Below are positions 1 through 5,713 of a stretch of DNA of 9,223 nucleotides, piece after piece. This stretch comes from Bacteroidota bacterium. GTDB lineage: Bacteria; Bacteroidota; Bacteroidia; Flavobacteriales; Flavobacteriaceae. The DNA is taken from the NCBI GenBank assembly GCA_023457535.1, contig JAEWLN010000082.1, forward strand, positions 1 through 9,223, written 5' to 3'. Both the position numbers and the translations under genes were made by a program. The stretch's first letter is position 1; the number at the start of each line of letters is the position of its first letter. The notes beneath the pieces are model-generated. The model had not been told where the DNA came from, did not search any database, and saw only the letters and a program-made list of their open reading frames with translations.

Positions 1-1
1 C

Positions 2-229
2 AGTCACAACGTGGCGCCGGGACCTACCATTTGGTACAGTATTTCTGAAAAAATATTAAAAAGTTCGCAACTAATCATTACCGATGTGGCACCTGCCAAA
101 GCGAAAAAGAAGGCTCCTAAAACAATAGTGCTTAAAGTATCTACCAAATTTCAGCAAAAAGATGAGATTGTCCTGCCCGATCTGATGACCCCAACCGTTG
201 TCAAGAATGTCTGGTTTTTGCCCGAATAA
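2..229 (+). CDS. C-terminal fragment of an unidentified protein
   Basis: An open frame runs in from the left edge (codons begin at position 2) and ends at TAA 227-229, giving about 75 residues. A GTG at position 11 is internal to an open frame, so I read this as the tail of a larger gene and not a complete small one. The codon choice (GTC, CTG, CCC, ACC rich) resembles the neighbouring real genes. The peptide has a lysine/alanine-rich linker (APAKAKKKAPK) followed by a segment with alternating hydrophobic residues ending VWFLPE, which could be a beta-rich C-terminus. I do not recognise the family. Its stop codon directly abuts the stop of the convergent gene that follows, with no room for a terminator between them. 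Confidence 0.55.
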   Translation, partial: SHNVAPGPTIWYSISEKILKSSQLIITDVAPAKAKKKAPKTIVLKVSTKFQQKDEIVLPDLMTPTVVKNVWFLPE

Positions 230-664
230 CTATTCAGTAGTTTTTATATAATCACCAAACTCGGAATAAAACATTTCGAGTTTTTGCATATTATGGGCAA
301 AGAAATCGAAAATATCGGGCCATGTAGCGCGATTGCTAATACTCAAGCCCTCCATTTCGACCCATATCCTGCTGATGGTTTTGCCGTTTTCAAGCGTGAA
401 ATCGCGGTAAAAAACCAAATCCTGAATATAATCCTGTTCGAGGATTGATTTCAGCGCCTCCATCTTTTCAAAATAAGCGTGCCGCAACTCGTCATTGCGC
501 ATCTCGATGTCGATCAGCACCTGCGCTTTTTTGTTGTCGGCCCAAAATTTAAATGAAAAGTCCTTTATTTTAGTGTCGTATAACACCCATTTGCGCGGAT
601 AAGCCTCCGCAAAGGCAATCCAGAAATCATGTTTAAGCCGCTGATTTTCCTGCTTTGAATACAT
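230..664 (-). CDS. DUF4268-like small protein
   Basis: This 144-residue protein matches my memory of the short DUF4268 proteins of Flavobacteriia, whose function is unknown. Typical segments are FWIAFAEAYPRKW (residues 14-26), the acidic strand IDIE (51-54) and LENGKTISRIWVE (91-103). No signal peptide or membrane segment is visible, so it should be cytosolic. The frame stays open upstream to 847, but I chose the ATG at 664: family members begin with a similar short charged N-terminus before the FWxAF motif, and the extra 61 residues would overlap the divergent Nudix gene. A TATCTTTTTG stretch at 691-682 on this strand resembles a Bacteroidota -7 box and would give a very short leader. In longer family members the domain is often linked to restriction or nuclease-like contexts; nothing here supports that role. 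Confidence 0.8.
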   Translation of the reverse strand: MYSKQENQRLKHDFWIAFAEAYPRKWVLYDTKIKDFSFKFWADNKKAQVLIDIEMRNDELRHAYFEKMEALKSILEQDYIQDLVFYRDFTLENGKTISRIWVEMEGLSISNRATWPDIFDFFAHNMQKLEMFYSEFGDYIKTTE

Positions 665-775
665 CCATTGAATGTCAAACGCAAAAAGATAGCGCGGGCA
701 TTGGTTAAATTTGAGAACTTCTATGCCGGCCCGCGATTTTCGCGCTATATTAGTAGGCAAAAATACATTAATAGT

Positions 776-1420
776 ATGGATTTTTCCGACTTTCTCAACT
801 TGATTCCCAAAATAAAACATGCCATACTTCCCGGCGAAGCGGCCCATGCCAAAATGTCGCCGCCAGAGCGCCGTGAAATTATGAAAACGCTTGATCTCGA
901 GGCGAAAAAACCAAAGCAGGCCGCGGTATTAATGTTGTTTTATCCACGTAATGAAAAGACCAATTTTGCGCTGATCATCCGCAATTCGTATCCCGGTGTC
1001 CATTCCTCGCAAATTGCATTTCCCGGAGGTAAACTGGAACCGCGCGATGCCTCGTTCGAAGATGCCGCGCTACGCGAAACCCACGAGGAAATAGGCATCA
1101 CGCGCGATCAGATTACCGTCGTACGCCAATTTTCACAAGTCTACATACCGCCGAGCAACTTTCTGGTTCACCCATTCTTTGGATATAGCGGCCGGGAATT
1201 GGTTTTTGATCCCGATCCTGCTGAAGTTGCCGGAATGATCGAAATGCCGCTGGATCATTTTCTTGATGATGCCAATAGCGCGCTGCATCAAATGTCCACG
1301 TCCTATTCCGAATCGATTGCCGTACCGGTGTTTACCCTGGGCGAGCATCGCGTTTGGGGCGCCACGGCGATGATGATGAGCGAACTTAAAGCGGTCTTGC
1401 AGTCGGCGATGGTCCGATAA
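776..1420 (+). CDS. Nudix hydrolase, CoA pyrophosphatase-like
   Basis: This is a 214-residue Nudix protein of the NudL/CoA pyrophosphatase group, which splits CoA and its derivatives into 4'-phosphopantetheine and adenosine 3',5'-bisphosphate. The CoA-specific motif lies just before the Nudix box: RNSYPGVHSSQIAFPGG at 69-85. The Nudix box core follows as LRETHEEIGI (99-108), with E101, E104 and E105 expected to bind the metal. The conserved C-terminal VWGATAMMMSEL (193-204) is also typical of the group. The first box glutamate is replaced by alanine (A92), as I recall for NudL. I chose the ATG at 776 because the family starts with MDFxxFL; an upstream ATG at 668 adds 36 residues that look like translated intergenic DNA. 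The gene diverges from the DUF4268-like gene over 111 nt. Function is inferred from motifs. Confidence 0.9.
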   Translation: MDFSDFLNLIPKIKHAILPGEAAHAKMSPPERREIMKTLDLEAKKPKQAAVLMLFYPRNEKTNFALIIRNSYPGVHSSQIAFPGGKLEPRDASFEDAALRETHEEIGITRDQITVVRQFSQVYIPPSNFLVHPFFGYSGRELVFDPDPAEVAGMIEMPLDHFLDDANSALHQMSTSYSESIAVPVFTLGEHRVWGATAMMMSELKAVLQSAMVR

Positions 1421-1505
1421 CCACACTTCAACGCGCCCGCCATGGGTTATCGGCTCAAAAAGCTAAATTCGGCCTGGTCAATCCGGGTTTAACAGCAAGA
1501 TTTTG

Positions 1506-1513
1506 TAAATTTG
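1506..1513 (+). promoter_or_regulatory. -7 promoter box for the acyltransferase gene
   Basis: TAAATTTG is an exact match to the Bacteroidota -7 consensus TAnnTTTG and lies 20 nt before the acyltransferase ATG. No good TTTG -33 box is present at the usual 19-21 nt spacing (only GTTTAA at 1487-1492), so this is a partial promoter match. It would give the gene its own start and a leader of about 10 nt, with no Shine-Dalgarno. Confidence 0.45.
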
Positions 1514-1533
1514 CCGTTCGTTTCCAAAAAATT

Positions 1534-2340
1534 ATGGGACTTTTTAAACGCAATCCGTTCGGACACATACTTTTGATCAAGAAATGGTTAATCCGCATTT
1601 TTGGTTCGCTAACCCACAGGCGGTACCACGGGTTCAACGAATTGCAGATCGACGGGTCGGAAATCATTCGTTCACTTCCCGATAAAAACGTGCTGTTCAT
1701 TTCGAACCACCAAACTTATTTCGCAGACGTTGTGGCCATGTTTCACGTATTCAACGCCAGTTTGGCCGGCCGCGAGGACAACATCAAAAATATCGGGTAC
1801 TTGTGGCAACCCAAGCTCAATATCTATTATGTGGCGGCCAAAGAAACGATGCAGGCCGGATTATTGCCGCGCATTATGGCCTATGTTGGCGCCATTACCG
1901 TAGAACGTACCTGGCGTGCGAAAGGGCAGGACGTCAAACGCGAGGTCAACCCAAATGATACAGAAAATATCCGCATCGCATTAAACGATGGTTGGGTCAT
2001 TACATTCCCGCAAGGCACGACCAAATCGTTCAAGCCTGTGCGCAAGGGTACCGCTCATATTATCAAACAGCACAAGCCTATCGTCGTACCAATTGTCATC
2101 GACGGCTTTCGCAGATCGTTCGATAAAAAAGGACTCCGCACTAAAAAGAAAGGTATTCTGCAATCTTTCATCATCAAACCGCCGCTCGAAATCGATTATG
2201 AAAATGACACCATCGAACAGATTGTCGAAAAAGTGGAGTACGCGATCGAGCAACATCCGTCATTTTTGAAGGTATTGTCGCGCGAAGATCTCGAAGAGCA
2301 GGACAGAATCGACCAGATGCGGACCTGGGAAAATTACTAA
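1534..2340 (+). CDS. PlsC-like lysophospholipid acyltransferase
   Basis: A 268-residue protein of the LPLAT/PlsC superfamily, which transfers acyl groups to lysophosphatidic acid or similar acceptors at the inner membrane. Four motif blocks are in order: SNHQTYFAD (57-65) for the catalytic histidine block, GAITVERT (118-125), FPQGTTK (157-163) and VPIVIDG (184-190). Two details are atypical: the first block is H59-x5-D65 where HxxxxD is usual, and the third has Q159 where FPEGT(R/S) is normal. I recall flavobacterial relatives with the same forms, so it looks like a subfamily trait and not damage. There is no long hydrophobic N-terminal helix, only a modestly hydrophobic basic segment (about 9-25), so it may associate peripherally with the membrane. 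The start follows an A-rich stretch with no Shine-Dalgarno. Exact substrate is unknown. Confidence 0.85.
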   Translation: MGLFKRNPFGHILLIKKWLIRIFGSLTHRRYHGFNELQIDGSEIIRSLPDKNVLFISNHQTYFADVVAMFHVFNASLAGREDNIKNIGYLWQPKLNIYYVAAKETMQAGLLPRIMAYVGAITVERTWRAKGQDVKREVNPNDTENIRIALNDGWVITFPQGTTKSFKPVRKGTAHIIKQHKPIVVPIVIDGFRRSFDKKGLRTKKKGILQSFIIKPPLEIDYENDTIEQIVEKVEYAIEQHPSFLKVLSREDLEEQDRIDQMRTWENY

Positions 2341-2966
2341 AGCTGATTCTGCTTGAGCTCGATGTAATTGCCGTAGAGTTTTTTGAGTAACCGGCCATAG
2401 GCAAACCGATAGATGATCCACACAACGGCGATGAAAAACACAATGCACAAAAGCATAAGCGTTACAATGCCTAGCATCAGCTGGTTGCTGTGCGCAACTT
2501 TTTCCCTGAGCGCTTCCATATCCGGATTGTACAGCAACCCTACGGTAAAGCCAATGGCAATGGCCAGTCCAATCATCGTCAGGTTGTACCAGATGTAATA
2601 TTTTACCGTGCGGTGCGTGCGCAAAATGCTGTCCATCAGATGGGTCGTCGAATCCGATACTGAGATCTTCTGGTAATTGCGGTAAAACAACACGATGAAC
2701 GTAAAGATAATGGCGTAATTGACGTAGTCGTACACCTTGAAGAATGTCGATATCCCTTGGTGGGACATGTTGTCGTAAATATCGGAGTTGGTGCAATAAC
2801 TCAGCGTAGCCCAAATCAAAAACTCGAGTATGCTCACGGCCAGGATCCACTTGACGATGGACGACGAACTTTTATGCGTCATCGCATTGATCTCGCTATC
2901 GGAAACCTGCTGGAACGAATTGGCGTTCTTTTTCCAGTCTTTTTTTAATAAATCCAGCTCTTCCAT
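2337..2966 (-). CDS. Four-helix membrane protein, candidate anti-sigma factor
   Basis: A 209-residue protein with a charged cytosolic N-terminus (residues 1-36, starting MEELDLLKKDWKK) and four hydrophobic segments at about 37-57, 79-96, 122-146 and 163-188. It ends in a basic tail, YGRLLKKLYGNYIELK. With both ends inside, the N-terminal segment could bind the sigma factor. It starts only 5 nt after the sigma gene stop (2972), so the two are co-transcribed and probably translationally linked. That arrangement is typical of a sigma/anti-sigma pair, but the protein shows no HxxxCxxC zinc anti-sigma motif and no FecR domain, so the anti-sigma role is inference from position and topology. I recall similar flavobacterial proteins carrying the automatic name beta-carotene monooxygenase; nothing seen here supports that enzyme. 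Its TAG stop overlaps the acyltransferase stop, giving a 4-nt convergent overlap. Confidence 0.8.
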   Translation of the reverse strand: MEELDLLKKDWKKNANSFQQVSDSEINAMTHKSSSSIVKWILAVSILEFLIWATLSYCTNSDIYDNMSHQGISTFFKVYDYVNYAIIFTFIVLFYRNYQKISVSDSTTHLMDSILRTHRTVKYYIWYNLTMIGLAIAIGFTVGLLYNPDMEALREKVAHSNQLMLGIVTLMLLCIVFFIAVVWIIYRFAYGRLLKKLYGNYIELKQNQL

Positions 2967-2971
2967 AATCC

Positions 2972-3466
2972 TTAAGGATTTAATATTTTTTTCAATTTGG
3001 TCTTGATGCGGTTCATTTTCACGCGTGCGTTGACTTCCGTAATGCCCAGCGTCTGCGAAATTTCTTCATAATCCTTGTCTTCGAGGTACATAAAAACCAG
3101 TGCTTTTTCAATGTCGTTGAGTTGATACACCGCCTGGTACATCAGCTTGATTTGCTCTTCCTCTTCGTAATTGTAATCTTCCTGACGGATAAAGTGATTC
3201 GAGACGTCAAATGACGATGTTTGTACCGAACGCGTACTCTTGCGATACAATGTAATGGCCGTGTTGAGCGCCACGCGATACGCCCAGGTAGAGAATTTGC
3301 TCTCCCCGCGAAATTTAGGATACGCTTTCCATAATTGTATCGTGATTTCCTGGAACAAATCCTTGTGCGCATCTTCACCAGAAGTATACAGCCTGCATAT
3401 CTTGTGGATGATGTTCTGGTTTTCGCGCAACTGCTTGACAAAAGCTTGTTCGAGGTCCTGGGTCAT
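2972..3466 (-). CDS. ECF-type RNA polymerase sigma factor
   Basis: A 164-residue sigma-70 family protein of extracytoplasmic-function size with only regions 2 and 4. Region 2 spans about 8-78, with the core-binding part DLFQEITIQLWKAY (36-49) and the -10 recognition part FSTWAYRVALNTAI (58-71). An acidic linker EDYNYEEEEQ (96-105) precedes region 4 (about 111-161), whose helix-turn-helix runs from EEISQTLGITEVNARV onward. It would direct RNA polymerase to a small set of promoters in response to a signal passed by its partner. The next gene, 5 nt downstream, encodes a membrane protein that is the natural candidate to hold it inactive. The upstream region (3467-3530) gives no clear promoter on this strand; CTACTTTG at 3509-3502 is one shift from the TAnnTTTG box. 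Confidence 0.92.
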   Translation of the reverse strand: MTQDLEQAFVKQLRENQNIIHKICRLYTSGEDAHKDLFQEITIQLWKAYPKFRGESKFSTWAYRVALNTAITLYRKSTRSVQTSSFDVSNHFIRQEDYNYEEEEQIKLMYQAVYQLNDIEKALVFMYLEDKDYEEISQTLGITEVNARVKMNRIKTKLKKILNP

Positions 3467-3493
3467 GTGGGTGTTAGTGTCGGACGGTGAAAA

Positions 3494-3526
3494 TTTGTTA
3501 CAAAGTAGTATTTTTATTTGAATTTG
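3494..3526 (+). promoter_or_regulatory. Candidate promoter reading into the structured element
   Basis: TTTG at 3494-3497 and TGAATTTG at 3519-3526 are 21 nt apart, which fits the Bacteroidota -33/-7 layout (TTTG and TAnnTTTG) with one mismatch (G for A at the second -7 position, normally well conserved). Transcription would begin near 3533, at the left end of the structured element. It lies back to back with the sigma operon. Speculative. Confidence 0.3.
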
Positions 3527-3611
3527 GAGCTGTTTCCCGCTTTCCGTTTCAATCTTTTACGGCCTCCGCTGCGCTGCGGCCGCAAAAGGATTTCCACTGC
3601 AATCGGGGCTA

Positions 3612-3635
3612 TCGCTGCCGCGAGGGCCTTCTTTT
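3612..3635. repeat. Left arm of 24-nt terminal inverted repeat
   Basis: Complementary to 4262-4285 over all 24 positions apart from T3630 opposite G4267, which would be a G-U pair in RNA. The 18-bp core 3612-3629 is perfectly inverted at 4268-4285. A second, smaller complementary block (3640-3649 with 4250-4259, 10 bp) continues inward after a short internal loop. Confidence 0.85.
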
Positions 3636-3641
3636 GTCTCG

Positions 3642-3658
3642 CAACAAAAGAAGCAAAA
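3642..3658. repeat. 17-bp perfect inverted repeat, left arm (partner 4153-4169)
   Basis: CAACAAAAGAAGCAAAA here is the exact reverse complement of 4153-4169. The same bases could instead form the local hairpin 3628-3637/3644-3653 or pair with 4250-4259, so three pairings compete for one strand. Confidence 0.75.
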
Positions 3659-3832
3659 ATGCGTAGCGCCAGGTCGCTCGGCGACCTGCCAGTCCTCGCT
3701 GGCTGAATTGCAAAAACTCGCTGCGCTCAAACAGTTTGCAATTTCACGCCAACTTCAAACGGCAGGTGCCCGCCTGCGCAACCGATGGCGCGACCTCACG
3801 AACAAACTCTTGATAAAGTTAAAAGTTCTTAG

Positions 3833-3965
3833 TCCGCGTTGTACTTTCGTCGAACGCTCAGAAACTTCATCTAGATTAGAACGATTAGCACAAGGAGGGC
3901 GTTTTGCGACGAACCTCGTATGCGAACCGATTCGTTCAATAACCGACGAAAGTTCTACGTGCGGA
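3833..3965. repeat. Inner domain closed by a long-range inverted repeat
   Basis: ACTTTCGTCG (3843-3852) is the perfect reverse complement of CGACGAAAGT (3944-3953). The stem can extend outward with TCCGC (3833-3837) opposite GCGGA (3961-3965) after a small internal loop, and inward with AACG (3853-3856) opposite CGTT (3933-3936). This looks like a closed subdomain of the larger element. Confidence 0.5.
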
Positions 3966-4152
3966 TTTTTGGCGCAGCGGCAAGCCAAAAATGCAAATAT
4001 AACGTTCCCAATTGGCGCGGCATTGACTTTGGAGGCGTTAGAAAATCAAAGAAGTGAGCTTTAAAAGCCGGGTGCCGTCTGAGCCGCAGGCGAGTTCAGC
4101 TGGCTTAGCGAACGGAGTTGATTTTTAGCTGAGAAAGTGCGCCGCTAGCCAA

Positions 4153-4169
4153 TTTTGCTTCTTTTGTTG
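4153..4169. repeat. 17-bp perfect inverted repeat, right arm
   Basis: Exact reverse complement of 3642-3658. Between this arm and the outer right arm (4262) lies a 92-nt branch with its own hairpins: CACCC/GGGTG (4175-4179/4189-4193), and CTGAA/TTCAG (4196-4200/4225-4229) enclosing CGCAG/CTGCG (4201-4205/4211-4215). Confidence 0.75.
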
Positions 4170-4261
4170 GCAGACACCCGAGCCCAAAGGGTGAACTGAA
4201 CGCAGCTAAACTGCGCTTGCTAAGTTCAGCGAACACCAAAACAATATTATTTTGTTGCGCT

Positions 4262-4285
4262 AAAAGGAGGCCCTCGCGGCAGCGA
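4262..4285. repeat. Right arm of 24-nt terminal inverted repeat
   Basis: Pairs with 3612-3635 (18-bp perfect core at 4268-4285). It ends four bases before the compact terminal hairpin at 4288-4305. Confidence 0.85.
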
Positions 4286-4287
4286 AA

Positions 4288-4310
4288 GCGCTGAATCCTC
4301 AGCGCAACAT
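4288..4310 (+). terminator. Terminal hairpin of the structured element, weak terminator candidate
   Basis: GCGCTGA (4288-4294) and TCAGCGC (4299-4305) form a perfect 7-bp stem with loop ATCC. The following bases (AACATTTCATTTTCC) are T-rich but have no unbroken T run, so it could be the 3' end of an RNA but is not a strong intrinsic terminator. Confidence 0.3.
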
Positions 4311-4351
4311 TTCATTTTCCTCGAGATTTAAAAATATAAAATCGTAACTTA

Positions 4352-4370
4352 GAGAAACGAAAAGTTTCTC
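4352..4370 (+). promoter_or_regulatory. Hairpin directly touching the NDH-2 start codon
   Basis: GAGAAAC (4352-4358) and GTTTCTC (4364-4370) form a perfect 7-bp stem with loop GAAAA, and the next base is the A of the ATG at 4371. In an mRNA it would occupy exactly the ribosome landing site. Caveat: TAACTTAG at 4345-4352 is a one-mismatch -7 box; if that were the promoter, transcription would start near the loop and the hairpin would not form. Confidence 0.5.
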
Positions 4371-5675
4371 ATGAACATCCCAAAATCCAAAAACCCAAGA
4401 ATCGTCATCATCGGCGGCGGGTTTGCCGGTCTGGCCTTTGCCCGCGCGCTCAAAAACAAACCCGTACAACTGGTACTGATCGACAAGCACAATTACCATA
4501 CGTTCCAGCCACTGCTGTACCAGGTTGCCACCGGCGGACTCGAAGCCGGATCGATCGCCTATCCCATCAGAAAGGTCATGCACAACCATCAGGAATTTTA
4601 TTTCCGCCTGGGGATGGTCACTGAACTCGATCCCAAAAACAGCAAAATCATCGCAGACATTGGTGAACTCGAGTACGATTATCTCGTGATCGCGACCGGA
4701 TCAAAGACCAATTTTTTTGGCAATGCCGAAATCGAGCGCAATTCGATGGCGATGAAAACCATTCCGCAATCGCTCAACATCCGCAGTCTGATCCTTGAGA
4801 ATTTTGAGCAGGCGCTTTTGATCAAAGAGCAAAGTGAGCGCGATTGCCTGGTCAACTTTTGTCTGGTTGGTGGCGGCCCGACAGGGGTGGAGCTTGCCGG
4901 TGCATTGGCAGAAATGAAAAACGCCATCCTGCACAAAGACTATCCTGATCTCGATATTTCGCGCATGCAGATCAACCTGATCCAGTCAGGCAATCGCATT
5001 TTGAACACCATGACAGAAAAATCGTCGGCCGCCGCTGAACGTTATTTGGTCGAACTGGGCGTCAACGTCAATAAGAACATTCGCGTTACCGGCTATGATG
5101 GCAGGACGATCACGACCAACTCAAACAAAGTGTTCCACACCGCCACGGTCATCTGGACAGCCGGTGTTCAGGGAAACACCCCCGATGGTCTTCCCGCATC
5201 GGCATTTGTGGAAAAGACCGCGCGTTACAAAGTCAACGAATTCAGCCAGGTAAATGGCTATGACAACATTTTTGCGATCGGCGACATTGCGCTGATGACG
5301 ACTGAAAAATTTCCGCTCGGTCATCCGATGCTCGCCCAGCCGGCCATGCAACAAGGAAAGCTGCTCGGGGAGAACATCCTAAAAAAAATCAAACAGCAAC
5401 CGATGAAGCCGTTTGTCTACAACGACAAGGGATCGATGGCTACCATAGGACGCAACAAAGCTGTGGTCGATTTGCCCAAAATGCATTTTCACGGCGTATT
5501 TGCGTGGTTTGTGTGGATGTTTGTCCATTTGTTTTCGCTGATCGGCTTTAAGAATAAGGCTGTTGTGTTTACCAATTGGGCGTACAATTACATCCGCTTT
5601 GACCGCGAGGGCCGACTCATCATCCGACCTTACAAACGCAAAAGTTTCTACGCTTTTACAAGCGATGAGATTTGA
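4371..5675 (+). CDS. Type II NAD(P)H:quinone oxidoreductase (NDH-2-like)
   Basis: A 434-residue two-dinucleotide-binding flavoprotein of the NDH-2 family, which passes electrons from NAD(P)H through FAD to membrane quinone without pumping protons. Seen in order: FAD motif GGGFAG (15-20), VIATGS (106-111), second Rossmann motif VGGGPTGVELAG (166-177), FAD motif FAIGDIA (301-307), and the quinone-site motif AQPAMQQG (322-329). The C-terminus (about 375-400, rich in F, W, V) fits the amphipathic membrane-binding region of the family. At the end of the second Rossmann beta-2 strand the sequence is INLIQSGNRIL, with Q205 where NADH-specific enzymes usually have glutamate; this may allow NADPH. Length is normal for the family. 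The ATG is preceded immediately by a hairpin, with no Shine-Dalgarno. It converges on the next gene with 38 nt between stops. Confidence 0.92.
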   Translation: MNIPKSKNPRIVIIGGGFAGLAFARALKNKPVQLVLIDKHNYHTFQPLLYQVATGGLEAGSIAYPIRKVMHNHQEFYFRLGMVTELDPKNSKIIADIGELEYDYLVIATGSKTNFFGNAEIERNSMAMKTIPQSLNIRSLILENFEQALLIKEQSERDCLVNFCLVGGGPTGVELAGALAEMKNAILHKDYPDLDISRMQINLIQSGNRILNTMTEKSSAAAERYLVELGVNVNKNIRVTGYDGRTITTNSNKVFHTATVIWTAGVQGNTPDGLPASAFVEKTARYKVNEFSQVNGYDNIFAIGDIALMTTEKFPLGHPMLAQPAMQQGKLLGENILKKIKQQPMKPFVYNDKGSMATIGRNKAVVDLPKMHFHGVFAWFVWMFVHLFSLIGFKNKAVVFTNWAYNYIRFDREGRLIIRPYKRKSFYAFTSDEI

Positions 5676-5713
5676 ACATCGGGCAGGCATTTCAGGCATT
5701 GTGACAAGCGTTC

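Larger units (their letters stand above)
3527..4305 (+). other. Large structured intergenic element (candidate ncRNA or dispersed repeat)
   Basis: About 780 nt with no convincing gene but dense self-complementarity. Outer arms 3612-3635 and 4262-4285 pair over 24 nt (23 Watson-Crick plus one G-U). Inside, 3642-3658 pairs perfectly with 4153-4169. Local hairpins include 3554-3564/3578-3588 (one mismatch), 3628-3637/3644-3653, 3670-3677/3681-3688, 3688-3692/3699-3703, 3706-3714/3735-3743, 3965-3973/3984-3992, 4175-4179/4189-4193, 4201-4205/4211-4215 and 4288-4294/4299-4305. The long-range stem 3843-3852/3944-3953 closes an inner domain. There is no transposase, and I see no target-site duplication at 3605-3611 and 4286-4292. 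The wording of the left edge (GGAGCT...CCCGCTTTCCG...AAAAGGATTTCC) feels like sequence repeated in flavobacterial intergenic regions, but that is memory only. The strand is assigned from the candidate promoter at 3494-3526 and T-richer sequence after the last hairpin, and is uncertain. Confidence 0.6.

Noticed and set aside
668..775. Upstream ATG extension of the Nudix gene
   Set aside because: The added 36 residues do not resemble the family and would overlap the leader of the divergent gene; the ATG at 776 gives the family N-terminus.
665..847. 61-residue N-terminal extension of the DUF4268-like protein
   Set aside because: It would overlap the start of the Nudix coding region and lacks family similarity.
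3480..3545. ECF-style autoregulatory promoter (GAAC...CGTC) ahead of the sigma gene
   Set aside because: GTAAC and CGTC words occur on the minus strand but are only about 10 nt apart, too close for a -35/-10 pair.
3518..3706. 62-codon + strand open frame starting MNLELFPAFRF
   Set aside because: It covers the hairpin-rich left end of the element and the peptide mirrors the repeats; no promoter or family match supports it.
3755..3988. 77-codon - strand open frame
   Set aside because: Complement of the same structured region, arginine-rich with no family match.
3708..4064. 118-codon open frame on the + strand within the structured element
   Set aside because: Its peptide has no recognisable domain and is rich in Arg, Ser and Ala in a low-order way, its codons follow the palindromic DNA structure, and several overlapping frames are equally open. 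It looks like a chance frame across a structured repeat.
3612..4285. Insertion sequence or MITE with target-site duplication
   Set aside because: The inverted ends are convincing but there is no transposase and no matching flanking duplication (GGGGCTA against AAGCGCT), so a specific mobile-element call is not supported.
5684..5700. CAGGCATT occurring twice in the 38-nt gap between convergent genes
   Set aside because: Two 8-bp words with a 9-bp period are too short to mean more than chance; no hairpin or T run supports a terminator there.
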